Assembly: GCA_035446985.1 (NCBI GenBank)
Contig: DAOTGG010000006.1
Location: 1-38,431, forward strand
Direction of reading: 5' to 3'
DNA: 38,431 bases
DNA from: JAQUSX01 sp035446985
GTDB taxonomy: Bacteria > Bacillota > Clostridia > Christensenellales > CAG-314
In this document: piece by piece, positions 28,490 to 37,068 of the stretch
Numbering within the stretch: the stretch's first letter is position 1
Layout of the letters: every line of letters begins with the position of its first letter
The notes under the pieces: model-generated
The model's input: the letters and a program-made list of their open reading frames with translations, nothing else
The model's database searches: none
Told to the model about the DNA's origin: nothing
Translations under genes and position numbers: made by a program

Positions 28490-31111
28490 TCACATATTTT
28501 TTAAACTTTCAAGGCGGTCTAATAATTTTTGTTTCATATCCAAGTAATCTGCCAGTTTCGCTTTTTCCGCTTCTATTAAGTTCGCGGGTGCTTTCGCCAC
28601 AAAGCCCTGATTTTCCAGTTTTCCTTTTGCGCGTTTAATTTCGTCTTCCACCGATATAATTTCCTTGTTAATTTTTTCGGTTTCTTTAATAACGTCCACC
28701 ATATCGCCCATAGGAATGAAAACTTCGCCTGCCAAGCAAACTATCGAAATCGCTTTTTCGTCGCCGTGTTCGCCAGTAAATTTTACATCGGCATTGGCGA
28801 GTTTTTCGATATAAACGCCCGCTTTTGTAATGTCGCCGCAACCGTCGGACGGTTTTATCGATATACGTATGCGTTTTGACGGCGGCACTTGGTTTTCAGC
28901 GCGCGTGTTACGGATTTTTACCACCATATCTTTGACAAGCTCAACAAGGTCATACTCCGCTTTATATTCGGTTTCAAGCGGCGTCGGAAACTCGGCAAGC
29001 ATTATCGTTTCGCCGTGAACAGGCAGGCTTTGATAAATCTGTTCGGTCAGGAAAGGCACGAACGGATGCAGCATTTTCAAAATTTTGTCCAAAACGTAAA
29101 CCAAAACCGAAAGATTGCTTTCGCGCGCGGCTTCGTCTGTGCCGTACAAAATAGGCTTTGAAAACTCGATATACCAGTCGCAAAATTCGCTCCACGTAAA
29201 GTCGTATAAAGCCGTCGACGCAATGCCAAGCTCGTACTTGTCGATATTGTCGGTAACTTCCCTTATCACGCCGTTAAGACGTGTCAAAATCCATTTATCC
29301 GCAAGAGTAAGGTCGCAGTCGGAAATATTTTTGAGCTTTTTGCCTTCGCAATTCATCAAAACGAATCTGCTCGCGTTCCAGATTTTGTTCATAAAGTTGC
29401 GGGTGTTCTCGACTTTGTCGGAATTGAAACGCATATCATTGCCGCTCGCCACGCCGTTAAGCAGCGAAAATCGCAATGTATCCGCGCCGTAGTTGTCGAT
29501 AAATTCCAGCGGATCCACGCCGTTGCCGAGCGATTTGCTCATTTTTCTGCCTTGCGAATCGCGTACCATACCATGAATAAGCACGGTGTCAAAAGGAATT
29601 TTGCCCATATGCTCGATTGACGAGAAAATCATTCTGGCAACCCAGTAGAAAATTATATCGTACATCGTGACCAGAACGTTTGTCGGGAAAAACTTTTTCA
29701 AGTCGGCGGTGTCGTCGGGATAACCGAGCGTTGAGAAAGGCCACAAAGCGGACGAAAACCACGTATCAAGTACGTCGGGATCCTGCGTAAGATGTTTTCC
29801 ACCGCATTTCGGGCATTTAACGGGCGCGGTTTCAGCGCAGATAATTTCGCCGCAGTCGCCGCAATACCAAACGGGAATTTGGTGTCCCCACCACAATTGG
29901 CGCGATATACACCAGTCACGGATATTTTCCATCCAGTTGAAATAAGTTTTTTCAAAACGTTTAGGAACAAAATTTATTTCGCCGTCTTTCACAACCTCGA
30001 TTGCGGGTTCGGCTAGCTCTTTCATTTTGACAAACCATTGCTTGGAAACGATTGGCTCAACCGTAGTGTGACAACGGTAGCAACTGCCTACGTTATGCTT
30101 GTAGTCCTCTATTTTTACGCATTGACCTAAGTTTTTCATATTTTCAACGATTTTTTTGCGGCATTGTTCTCTCGTTAGACCAACGTAATCTTCGCCCGCA
30201 AGCTCGTTCATCGTGCCGTCGCCGTTCATTACTTTAATAATGGGTAAATCGTGGCGCGCGCCGACTTCAAAGTCGTTGGGATCGTGAGCGGGAGTTATTT
30301 TCACAACGCCCGTGCCGAAATCTTTTTCAACGTATTCGTCGGCTACCACGGGAATAATTCTGTTGACAAAAGGCACTATCACTTTTTTGCCGATTAAATG
30401 AGAATATCTTTCGTCTGTCGGATTTACCGCAACGGCAGTATCGCCGAGCATTGTTTCGGGACGGGTGGTCGCGAAAGTAAGGCTGTCTTTGCCGTCAACT
30501 GTAAAATATTTAAAATACCACAGATGCGACGCTTGTTCTTCGTACTCTACTTCGGCATCGGACAAAGCCGTCTGACAGCAAGGACACCAGTTTACTATTC
30601 TGTCGCCTTGATATATCAAACCTTTGTCATATAGTTTTACAAAAACGTGTTTAACCGCTTTTGAAAGATTTTCGTCCATTGTGAACGCTTTTCTCGTCCA
30701 GTCGCAGCTAAGACCAAGACTTCTTAACTGGTTTTCTATTCTTCCGCCGTACTCGGCATACCAAAGCCAAGCGCGCTCCAAAAACTTTTTTCTGCCGAGA
30801 GCGTATTTGTCCGTGCCTTCGGTTTTTAATTTTTCGATAATTTTTACTTCGGTAGCTATGGAAGCGTGATCGCTACCAGGCAGCCAAAGTGTGTTAAAAC
30901 CTTTCATTCTTTTATAGCGAATAAGACAGTCCTGAATGGCGTTATTGAGCGCGTGACCGATATGAAGCTGCGCCGTGATATTCGGCGGCGGCATAACGAT
31001 AGTAAAAGAAGGCTTGTCCGAATTCAGGTCGGGCGTAAAATATCCCTGCTTTTCCCACCAAGTATAAATGTCTTTTTCAAATTTCTTCGGTTCGTAAGTC
31101 TTTTCCATCAT
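28490..31111 (-). CDS. valS: Valine-tRNA ligase
   Basis: The 873-residue class Ia synthetase charges tRNA-Val. The HIGH signature is in PPPNITAQLHIGHA near 42-55 and KMSKS is in SQGRKMSKSLGNG near 525-537. The editing domain (about 200-350) contains TTRPETMLGDTAV, which removes mischarged threonine. Two CxxC-rich knobs (WCPCCQ near 176; WYCGDCGE and VKCPKCGG near 415-440) fit zinc binding. The C-terminus ends in the coiled coil expected of ValRS (about 805-873). Length is full. The ATG is preceded by GGAG at an 11-base spacing. Expression is governed by a T-box leader with a valine GTA specifier directly upstream. Confidence 0.98.
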   Translation of the reverse strand: MMEKTYEPKKFEKDIYTWWEKQGYFTPDLNSDKPSFTIVMPPPNITAQLHIGHALNNAIQDCLIRYKRMKGFNTLWLPGSDHASIATEVKIIEKLKTEGTDKYALGRKKFLERAWLWYAEYGGRIENQLRSLGLSCDWTRKAFTMDENLSKAVKHVFVKLYDKGLIYQGDRIVNWCPCCQTALSDAEVEYEEQASHLWYFKYFTVDGKDSLTFATTRPETMLGDTAVAVNPTDERYSHLIGKKVIVPFVNRIIPVVADEYVEKDFGTGVVKITPAHDPNDFEVGARHDLPIIKVMNGDGTMNELAGEDYVGLTREQCRKKIVENMKNLGQCVKIEDYKHNVGSCYRCHTTVEPIVSKQWFVKMKELAEPAIEVVKDGEINFVPKRFEKTYFNWMENIRDWCISRQLWWGHQIPVWYCGDCGEIICAETAPVKCPKCGGKHLTQDPDVLDTWFSSALWPFSTLGYPDDTADLKKFFPTNVLVTMYDIIFYWVARMIFSSIEHMGKIPFDTVLIHGMVRDSQGRKMSKSLGNGVDPLEFIDNYGADTLRFSLLNGVASGNDMRFNSDKVENTRNFMNKIWNASRFVLMNCEGKKLKNISDCDLTLADKWILTRLNGVIREVTDNIDKYELGIASTALYDFTWSEFCDWYIEFSKPILYGTDEAARESNLSVLVYVLDKILKMLHPFVPFLTEQIYQSLPVHGETIMLAEFPTPLETEYKAEYDLVELVKDMVVKIRNTRAENQVPPSKRIRISIKPSDGCGDITKAGVYIEKLANADVKFTGEHGDEKAISIVCLAGEVFIPMGDMVDVIKETEKINKEIISVEDEIKRAKGKLENQGFVAKAPANLIEAEKAKLADYLDMKQKLLDRLESLKNM

Positions 31112-31143
31112 AGCTTTATATCTCCAAAAATTTTTTTTAAAAT

Positions 31144-31406
31144 AAAAAAACCGCGTTAATGTCCTAACAAAAGGACGTCAACACGGCAAATGTTTTAACG
31201 CGGTACCACCTTAATTCAAGTTTTTAAACTAAACTTGCATCTCAAAACAGATATAACGGTCTGACTCCGCTTAGGCTACTGCATCTTTTCACCCAAGAAG
31301 CTTCGCAAAACTACCTTCTCCGCGCCGTTTCCGCCGCTTTTCACCACTCGCGGCTCTCTAATAGGCTCGTCACACGGATACTCCTCTTTGCTCAAACGCT
31401 TTATTA
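31144..31406 (-). promoter_or_regulatory. T-box leader of valS (specifier GTA, valine)
   Basis: The minus-strand leader contains the invariant T-box AAGGTGGTACCGCGT (31198-31212). Its 3' part pairs alternatively with TTAACGCGG, followed by seven U (31150 down to 31144), to form the terminator. Stem I is recognisable: the base GCAAAG/TTTTGC, the AGTA element on the 5' side, a distal helix GCCGC/GCGGC, and a specifier loop GAAGGTAG. The loop puts the valine codon GTA at 31312-31314. Uncharged tRNA-Val should stabilise the antiterminator and switch on valS. Confidence 0.95.
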
Positions 31407-31412
31407 GAAGTG

Positions 31413-31441
31413 ATTTTATAATTTTTTCACGCTTTTGTCAA
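31413..31441 (-). promoter_or_regulatory. Promoter of the valS T-box transcript, inside the end of the upstream gene
   Basis: Minus strand TTGACA (31436-31441), 17 bases, TAAAAT (31413-31418). The -10 overlaps the stop codon of the ykvI-like gene, so valS transcription starts inside its neighbour's 3' end. Confidence 0.82.
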
Positions 31442-32471
31442 GAATATTAGCGTCTTTTCGCCTTAAAAAGTATATTTTCTTATCATTAATGAGGTCTTTT
31501 ATTAAATATCCAACAATAAAAATCAAGTTTACCGCTCCCAAAACCGACATAATCGGATAAGCGTAAGCTATTATCGCGTCAAAGCCAGCGAATGAAAATA
31601 CGGTCGCTAAAAACATCAAAACCCAAACGTTGCTTTTTTTGTCGTTAAAAATTTTTTCCATTCTCACAGCCAAAGGAAAACCCGTGCTTAATATCGTTGT
31701 CAGTATCGACAGATAAAGCACGGCGGTGGCGATTAGATAAAACCAATAACCGTAGTTTTTTGCCAGCGAAATAAGCGGCATCGGGACAAAACTATATACG
31801 GGGTCGTTAAGACGCAAAAGCTCTAATGTTATGAGCGTTCCGAGTAAAAGCGCGCTGATAAATGACGCTATTATATTTTCTTTTTTCGTCATACTTTTTG
31901 CCAAGTTAACAAGTATGCCGCTCATCATTACGATATTAAAGCAAACGTAACCTATGGAAGGGAACAATTTCGAGTTTCCCTGCGCTCCGCCGCCTCCTGC
32001 GCATACTGCCGCGACAAAAAAGATAATCAGCGGCACGGCTAAGGCGTTAAGCGCTTTTACTCCCTTTATTCCTTTTTTTAGAATAAGCGCGGAAATAACT
32101 GCAGTGATGACCGCAAAAACGCCAAATTTTTCATCTATGCCGGTTAAATCAGACAGACATAAATTCGCCGCCGCAAGCATTGTTGAAAGCACGAAAAAAA
32201 GGCACAAAGACAACGAGATTTCCGCAACCAAGCTTACTTTGCCGTACAGTCTTTTAAACATTTCGTCCGTTGCCGATATTTGAAATCTATTGGCGAATAA
32301 CGATACTACCGTAAAAGCCGTGAAAAAAAGACAAAAACACAATACCCCTACAACTATCGAGTTGCCGCCGTAAAAAAAGACGAAAATTTCTCTGCCCGTA
32401 GCAAACCCCGCTCCTATTACACTGCCAGTCATTACAAAAACGGCTGATAAAATCCTGAAAAAACTTTTCAC
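31416..32471 (-). CDS. YkvI-like membrane transporter (LeuT-fold/APC type)
   Basis: The 351-residue integral membrane protein has about ten hydrophobic segments. The first, FRILSAVFVMTGSVIGAGFATGREI (residues 5-29), carries the broken-helix G-x-G-A-G-F-A-T-G-x-E-I signature of the YkvI family within the amino acid-polyamine-cation superfamily. Substrate is unknown; position just upstream of valS suggests, but does not prove, an amino acid. The start codon is GTG at 32471; the next ATG would cut into segment 1. No ribosome site is present, and a TAAAAT -10 ends six bases before the GTG, predicting a leaderless mRNA. The 3' end hosts the valS promoter. Confidence 0.88.
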   Translation of the reverse strand: MKSFFRILSAVFVMTGSVIGAGFATGREIFVFFYGGNSIVVGVLCFCLFFTAFTVVSLFANRFQISATDEMFKRLYGKVSLVAEISLSLCLFFVLSTMLAAANLCLSDLTGIDEKFGVFAVITAVISALILKKGIKGVKALNALAVPLIIFFVAAVCAGGGGAQGNSKLFPSIGYVCFNIVMMSGILVNLAKSMTKKENIIASFISALLLGTLITLELLRLNDPVYSFVPMPLISLAKNYGYWFYLIATAVLYLSILTTILSTGFPLAVRMEKIFNDKKSNVWVLMFLATVFSFAGFDAIIAYAYPIMSVLGAVNLIFIVGYLIKDLINDKKIYFLRRKDANILDKSVKKL

Positions 32472-32477
32472 TTTAAT

Positions 32478-32506
32478 ATTTTACACTTGATTATCTTTAA
32501 TAAGAA
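32478..32506 (-). promoter_or_regulatory. Possible promoter of the ykvI-like gene
   Basis: Minus strand TAAAAT (32478-32483) ends six bases before the GTG. The -35 position (32501-32506) is TTCTTA, a poor match, so an activator or a different start is possible. Confidence 0.5.
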
Positions 32507-32569
32507 CATATACGGCAGCCGATTTGCTATTTAAAAAAAATAAATTAAGTGACAAAATCAATTAAAATA

Positions 32570-32603
32570 AAAAAAATAAAACCGCTTAGTTTTTTGCGGT
32601 TTT
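32570..32603 (-). terminator. Terminator of the TPR protein gene
   Basis: AAAACCGC (32578-32585) and GCGGTTTT (32596-32603) are followed on the minus strand by U-rich sequence. Confidence 0.85.
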
Positions 32604-32628
32604 AATTAGTAAAATTAAAAATTCTTTA

Positions 32629-34224
32629 TTAAGAGTAAATAGATTTATCAAGTTCCGTTACGGCGGAATATTCCACGCCAAACGCCAGACAAATATTTAT
32701 ATCGGTCATTCCTTCGATATTAGCGTGCCTTGTGATTACCGCGGGCAAGCATTTATCAAAAGCGAGTTGGCTAAGCCCCAAGTCCAATAGACGGGATTCC
32801 AAGTCAAAAGCTACGGCATAAAGTTTTGAAACATCGTCCTGATACAAAACTTTTTCAAAAGCGAGAACGGAAACGACTTCCCTCATCGCTTCTTTGATTA
32901 AAGCGGGCGGAGCGTTCAAGCTGAACTCAAAAAACTTGTGTTCTGAAACCAAGCTGATTTTGCCTGTTGGGTTGAGTTCCAGGATTTTATTCAACATAAA
33001 CTTTTTGCTCTTTGCGCTGAATCTTGGCTTTAATAGCAGTTTTAACAAATATTCGCGCGCTTTAACGGGTTCGGTATCGGCGATTTTTTCCGCTATTTCG
33101 TTTATAAAAGCGTCTCCGCTTACGCTGTTTATCGCCCAGTCGATTTCGCTGAAAAGTTTTTTGTCGTCCCACATCGCGGAAAAAGAGCTTTTGCGCTGTA
33201 AGTTTTCTATCTTGTCTTCGATAATCTTTGTCGGCAGTTGCGGAGTATATTCCAGCTCGGCATATTTTTCGTCTTTATTCGCCGTCAAATAATCGAGATA
33301 ATACATTACCGTTTCGTTTTCGGGCTCAACGGACAAAAGATTAAGTAACGTTTCTTTTGCCTTTATATAATCTTTAGCGTTATAGCACGCTATCGCGTAC
33401 AAAAGCATTATTTCGTAGTTATATCTGGCGTCGATATATTTTTCCAGCCATTTTTTAGCTCTAATATGGTCGCCGCACTCGCAAAAAGCGGCGGCGGTTT
33501 TGAAAATTTTTACCAAGTCGTCAGTCACCACGTTATCTAACCGCTCGGAAAAAACGTCTCTCATATTGTCCATATCGAGCATATCGTAAAGCAAAACAGC
33601 GTTTGAAAGAGCTGCGGCGGAATTTCCGTCCAGTTCCAGCGCTTTTTCGACGTATTTTCGCGCTTGTTCGGGCTTATTGAGCATTATGCAAACAAAAGCA
33701 ATATCGTTTAACAAATCTATATCGTTCGGCGAGATTGTCAATAAATCCTGATACATTGCGTAAGCCTTAGTAAAGTTGCCTTTGGCAAACTCCTCCCCCG
33801 CGCTGTCTTTGGCGGAATCGACGTATTTTTCGTCTTTGGGGTAGACTATACGGTATTTTTCATAAACTCGCGGCTCTATGGAAATTTGGTCGTTTTCATA
33901 AAGCTCGTTCATCATCTCAAACGCTTCGTCGCTTGCGTAATAAACCGCCGACGCGATGTCTCCTCTAGAAAAAGCGTTTTGCGCCAGCAATAAATTCGCG
34001 TCTTCGTTGTCGTTGTCGATTTTTTTCACTTCGTATAACACTTCGTCGGACTGTGAAATAAAATCCATATCGCCGAGAATTTCCGCAATATTAAGCATTG
34101 CGTCGACATTATACGGCACGCGTCTAAGCAGCGACAAAGCCTTAAAAGGTTCGCCGTTTTCTATGTAACGCTCGATTAAAGGCTCGAGCGTGTCAGAGTT
34201 AATTTTGAATTTGATTTTTGTCAA
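32629..34224 (-). CDS. Tetratricopeptide-repeat protein
   Basis: The 531-residue soluble protein is built of TPR-like helix pairs. Clear units are TKAYAMYQDLLTISPNDIDL near 150-170, PEQARKYVEKALELDGNSAA near 184-203 and IKAKETLLNLLSVEPENETV near 287-306. The repeat solenoid fills roughly residues 5-320. The C-terminal 200 residues are helical without obvious repeats. No catalytic motif or signal peptide is visible, so it probably scaffolds protein contacts in the cytoplasm. The start is TTG with GGAG eight bases upstream. An inverted repeat plus U run between it and the upstream membrane protein gene may terminate or attenuate read-through. Specific role unknown. Confidence 0.87.
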   Translation of the reverse strand: MTKIKFKINSDTLEPLIERYIENGEPFKALSLLRRVPYNVDAMLNIAEILGDMDFISQSDEVLYEVKKIDNDNEDANLLLAQNAFSRGDIASAVYYASDEAFEMMNELYENDQISIEPRVYEKYRIVYPKDEKYVDSAKDSAGEEFAKGNFTKAYAMYQDLLTISPNDIDLLNDIAFVCIMLNKPEQARKYVEKALELDGNSAAALSNAVLLYDMLDMDNMRDVFSERLDNVVTDDLVKIFKTAAAFCECGDHIRAKKWLEKYIDARYNYEIMLLYAIACYNAKDYIKAKETLLNLLSVEPENETVMYYLDYLTANKDEKYAELEYTPQLPTKIIEDKIENLQRKSSFSAMWDDKKLFSEIDWAINSVSGDAFINEIAEKIADTEPVKAREYLLKLLLKPRFSAKSKKFMLNKILELNPTGKISLVSEHKFFEFSLNAPPALIKEAMREVVSVLAFEKVLYQDDVSKLYAVAFDLESRLLDLGLSQLAFDKCLPAVITRHANIEGMTDINICLAFGVEYSAVTELDKSIYS

Positions 34225-34238
34225 ACTGTTTTCTCCGC

Positions 34239-34282
34239 AAAAAAAGTAATTGCGACTTTAATTTAATTTTAAGCCGCAATTA
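34239..34282 (-). terminator. Terminator or attenuator between the membrane protein and TPR genes
   Basis: TAATTGCG (34247-34254) and CGCAATTA (34275-34282), with inner CTTTAA/TTAAG pairing, form a long hairpin. It is followed on the minus strand by seven U (34245 down to 34239). It ends only 15 bases before the TPR start, just before its ribosome site. Confidence 0.72.
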
Positions 34283-34291
34283 AGGTTTTAA

Positions 34292-35188
34292 TTATTTTTT
34301 CTTTTCTACTGGGTGGAAAAGAGCGAACGTTTTCATCATATGCGTCATATACACAAACACCAGATAAAACATTCCAAACATCAGCGCGGCGGCGATAAGT
34401 AACGTCGATATTATGCTTCCGCTTGACGACAGGAAGTAATACAAAACAAACGGAGCCGCTGTAATCAATAGTCTAATTAAATTCGGCAGGAAGTTAAGCC
34501 ACATCAGTCTCCACGCGTCCGCAAGGTTGTCGCCCACCGGTTGACGGTAAGTAACCGCAACGGCAAACAGCGTGTACATATACATAAATATCAAAGCGAA
34601 TACCGCCCACATTACAACAAGCATAATGATATACGCCCATGTCGGAAATGCGGCTTTGATTATTCCACTAAGAAAATATATACCCAAAAAAGAGCCTGAG
34701 ATAACGGCTGTGCCGCACAAAGTGTAGCCTATAGAAGAGGTTATGCCATTCCAAAAAGGCTTTAGTACGACAAGTTTTCCTGTCCAGAAAGCGTCTCTAA
34801 TTACCGCGAAACCGCCCGAAAACGCGAAAGCGAGAGCGAGCAAGGCAACGCTTATCCATATAAAACCGCCGTTATTGATAAGCTGCGTTTGTTCGGCAGT
34901 ATATCTGCCTACGTCAAGCCACACGCTTGAACCTATGCCGAGAAAATTGGCTGTCGGCAGAGTTGACGTCAAAGCGTAAGTTTCTTGGAAAATAAGGAAA
35001 TAATACACCAAAAAAATCGGTACTGCAAAAATCAAAAGCAGAAAATTAAGCAGAAAGATTTTTAGCATCGAATCACGATACAATACTTTGAAAAATTTCC
35101 AAACGCCGAGCCTGTTTAATCTTTTTTCAACGTGCGTGCTGCACTCGTTGGCAAGTTTTACTTTTTTATAATCTACTAGCGGTTCCAA
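34292..35188 (-). CDS. Polytopic membrane protein of unknown function (298 aa)
   Basis: The N-terminal 45 residues are basic and cytoplasmic (ECSTHVEKRLNRLGVWKFFK). Six hydrophobic segments follow: about 45-68, 112-134, 155-177, 187-212, 238-258 and 262-283. The layout (a short amphipathic N-terminus, then six helices with a long first external loop) recalls the YesL/DUF624 group but I am not certain of the family. No transport or catalytic motif is visible. The likely start is TTG at 35188, with AGGGG about 12 bases upstream; the next in-frame ATG is at residue 41, inside the first hydrophobic segment. It lies upstream of the TPR gene with a terminator-like hairpin between them. Confidence 0.75.
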   Translation of the reverse strand: MEPLVDYKKVKLANECSTHVEKRLNRLGVWKFFKVLYRDSMLKIFLLNFLLLIFAVPIFLVYYFLIFQETYALTSTLPTANFLGIGSSVWLDVGRYTAEQTQLINNGGFIWISVALLALAFAFSGGFAVIRDAFWTGKLVVLKPFWNGITSSIGYTLCGTAVISGSFLGIYFLSGIIKAAFPTWAYIIMLVVMWAVFALIFMYMYTLFAVAVTYRQPVGDNLADAWRLMWLNFLPNLIRLLITAAPFVLYYFLSSSGSIISTLLIAAALMFGMFYLVFVYMTHMMKTFALFHPVEKKK

Positions 35189-35416
35189 ATTTTTAATCGC
35201 CCCTTTTTAGTTTTTTAATAATTCTAACATAAATCTTGCTAATTTCAAACAAAATTAACCGCTATTTTGGTAAAAAGTTTTTTTTCGCGCGCTTTTATCA
35301 TAAGATAATACGAAAAATACTTTAGCCGTGTCTTTTAACTCGATTTAAGCATAAATTATATTTGCGGCGTGAAATCTATTTTTTTGCGCGCTTAAAATAA
35401 AATAACGGAGATGAAA

Positions 35417-36280
35417 ATGGAAGAAGCTTTGCATTCTTGTACCGCTCTTGTTACGCCCTATACCGAAAAAGGCATTGATTACAAAAATCTTGGATATTTG
35501 ATAGACAGACAAATAGAAGGCGGAATAAAATCTATTCTGGTTAACGGCACGACTGCCGAACCCGCCTTACTCAGCGACGAAGAAAAATGGCGTCAAATAC
35601 GTTTCGTCGTGGATTATATCGGCGGAAAAGTCCCCATTTTGGTTGGTTGCGGCACGACTTCAACGGAAAAAACTATTGAAAACTGCAAAAAAGCCGAGGA
35701 CAATGGGGCGGATTATTTGCTCATAGTTACGCCTTACTATAATAAATCCAGTCAGGACGGAGTAGCCGAACATTACATAAAAATCGCCGACAGAGTAAGT
35801 AAACCGATAATTTTGTATAACGTACCCGCTAGAACTGGTTTTGATTTATTGCCGCAGACGGTTATCAAACTGGCAACTCACAAAATGATTATCGGCATAA
35901 AGCAGGCGTCACCAGATATATCTCGGTGCATTGATATGTTTCCCGCTCTGTCGGATAACTTTTGTCTGCTTTGCGGCGACGACTGCATGCTTTTGCCTAT
36001 GCTGTCGGTTGGCGCGAGCGGTATTGTTTCCGTGGTGTCAAACGTCAGCCCGAAACTTGTTACAAAAGTTTTGGCAAAAAAAGACCCGCTGGACTTTTAC
36101 ACGCTTAAAAAGCTGTCCGATCTGTGTTTTTGCGAAACAAATCCGATACCTGTAAAATACATAATGTTTAAGCTCGGGCTGTTAACCGACTATTACTTGC
36201 GGTTGCCCTTATATCCGCTGAATGCTGAAAACAAGGCGAAAATAGATAAATTTTTACCTGTCATAAAGGAACAGTTGTAA
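35417..36280 (+). CDS. dapA: 4-hydroxy-tetrahydrodipicolinate synthase
   Basis: The 287-residue TIM-barrel aldolase condenses pyruvate with aspartate semialdehyde in lysine and diaminopimelate synthesis. The Schiff-base lysine is Lys162 (IGIKQAS), and Tyr134 and Arg139 are in LYNVPARTG. The GTTAE loop with Thr45-Thr46 and VTPYYNK near 104-110 are conserved. Start: the ATG at 35417 is placed seven bases after GGAG; the ATG at 35411 abuts that site. The stop lies three bases before dapB, so the two form an operon. I see no lysine riboswitch in the 228-base upstream gap. Confidence 0.95.
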   Translation: MEEALHSCTALVTPYTEKGIDYKNLGYLIDRQIEGGIKSILVNGTTAEPALLSDEEKWRQIRFVVDYIGGKVPILVGCGTTSTEKTIENCKKAEDNGADYLLIVTPYYNKSSQDGVAEHYIKIADRVSKPIILYNVPARTGFDLLPQTVIKLATHKMIIGIKQASPDISRCIDMFPALSDNFCLLCGDDCMLLPMLSVGASGIVSVVSNVSPKLVTKVLAKKDPLDFYTLKKLSDLCFCETNPIPVKYIMFKLGLLTDYYLRLPLYPLNAENKAKIDKFLPVIKEQL

Positions 36281-36283
36281 AAA

Positions 36284-36931
36284 ATGTATACTGTCGTATG
36301 GGGCGGAGGCAGACTTGGCGAAGCGACGGCTAAGTATTTGTGCGAGCAAGGCGAAGAATTTTATCTGAAAACGCGTAACGGCGGATTGCCGAAATCCGCC
36401 GACGTCGTTATTGATTTTTCCGTACCCGAAGCGACTGACGAGGTATTAAATTTTTGTTTAAAAAACTCTATTCCTTTAGTAAGCGCGGTTACGGGACACA
36501 GCCGTTCGCAAAAACAAAAAATAGCTCTTGCCTCGCAAAGCATACCGATAGTTTACGACAGTAATTTCAGCTACGGTATAAACGCGGTCAAAAATATTCT
36601 TGCCTACGCAAAAAAAATACTGGCGGACTGGGAATGCGGCATAATCGAATATCACCGCAAAGGAAAGACCGACGCGCCTAGCGGCACCGCGCTTGTACTA
36701 AGCGATATAGTTAAAACCGATAATGTGACTTCGATTAGAATTGGCGAAGAAGCGGGAACGCACGAAACCGTTTTTTGGGGAAAGGGCGAAAAAATAATTA
36801 TTACTCACGTCGCCCAAAATATCGAGCCGTTTATAGTTGGGGCTGTAAAAGCGTCCAGACAAATAACCAAACTGTCCCCATCTCTTTACACGGTAAAAGA
36901 TTTGATTAATCTTGACGAAAACATCAACTAA
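36284..36931 (+). CDS. dapB: 4-hydroxy-tetrahydrodipicolinate reductase (short form)
   Basis: The 215-residue reductase acts on the DapA product with NAD(P)H. The N-terminal nucleotide loop is WGGGRLGEA at 6-14. The substrate/catalytic motif EYHRKGKTDAPSGTA at 122-136 keeps His124 and Lys128, but the second histidine of the usual E-x-H-H is arginine. RIGEEAGTHETVFWG and THVAQNIEPFIVGAVKA match the C-terminal dimer region. It is shorter than typical DapB (about 240-270), mainly from a compact N-terminal half: after residue 30 it passes directly to the DFS motif. Coupled to dapA with AAAGGA in the end of dapA. Activity is very likely retained. Confidence 0.92.
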   Translation: MYTVVWGGGRLGEATAKYLCEQGEEFYLKTRNGGLPKSADVVIDFSVPEATDEVLNFCLKNSIPLVSAVTGHSRSQKQKIALASQSIPIVYDSNFSYGINAVKNILAYAKKILADWECGIIEYHRKGKTDAPSGTALVLSDIVKTDNVTSIRIGEEAGTHETVFWGKGEKIIITHVAQNIEPFIVGAVKASRQITKLSPSLYTVKDLINLDENIN

Positions 36932-37004
36932 CATTGTTTTTAAAAATCGAAAATCGCTCAAATAACTTTATTTAAAATTAAAGTGGCAAACCTTATGAAC
37001 TTCC

Positions 37005-37041
37005 AAAAAAATAAAACGGCGATGCGCCGCTTATTTTTATT
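37005..37041. terminator. Bidirectional terminator between dapB and the zinc-ribbon gene
   Basis: AAAAATAA plus CGGCG (37005-37021) pairs with CGCCG plus TTATTTTT (37025-37038) with small internal mismatches. A-rich and T-rich flanks allow use from both sides. Confidence 0.78.
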
Positions 37042-37068
37042 TTAGCTTTGTTATTTTTTTTGTCGTCT

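Noticed and set aside
28830..31159. Many plus-strand ORFs opposite valS
   Set aside because: All are antisense frames of the synthetase with no initiation signals.
35189..35416. Lysine riboswitch upstream of dapA
   Set aside because: No long structured leader or L-box conserved segments are seen; the gap is AT-rich with no clear hairpins.
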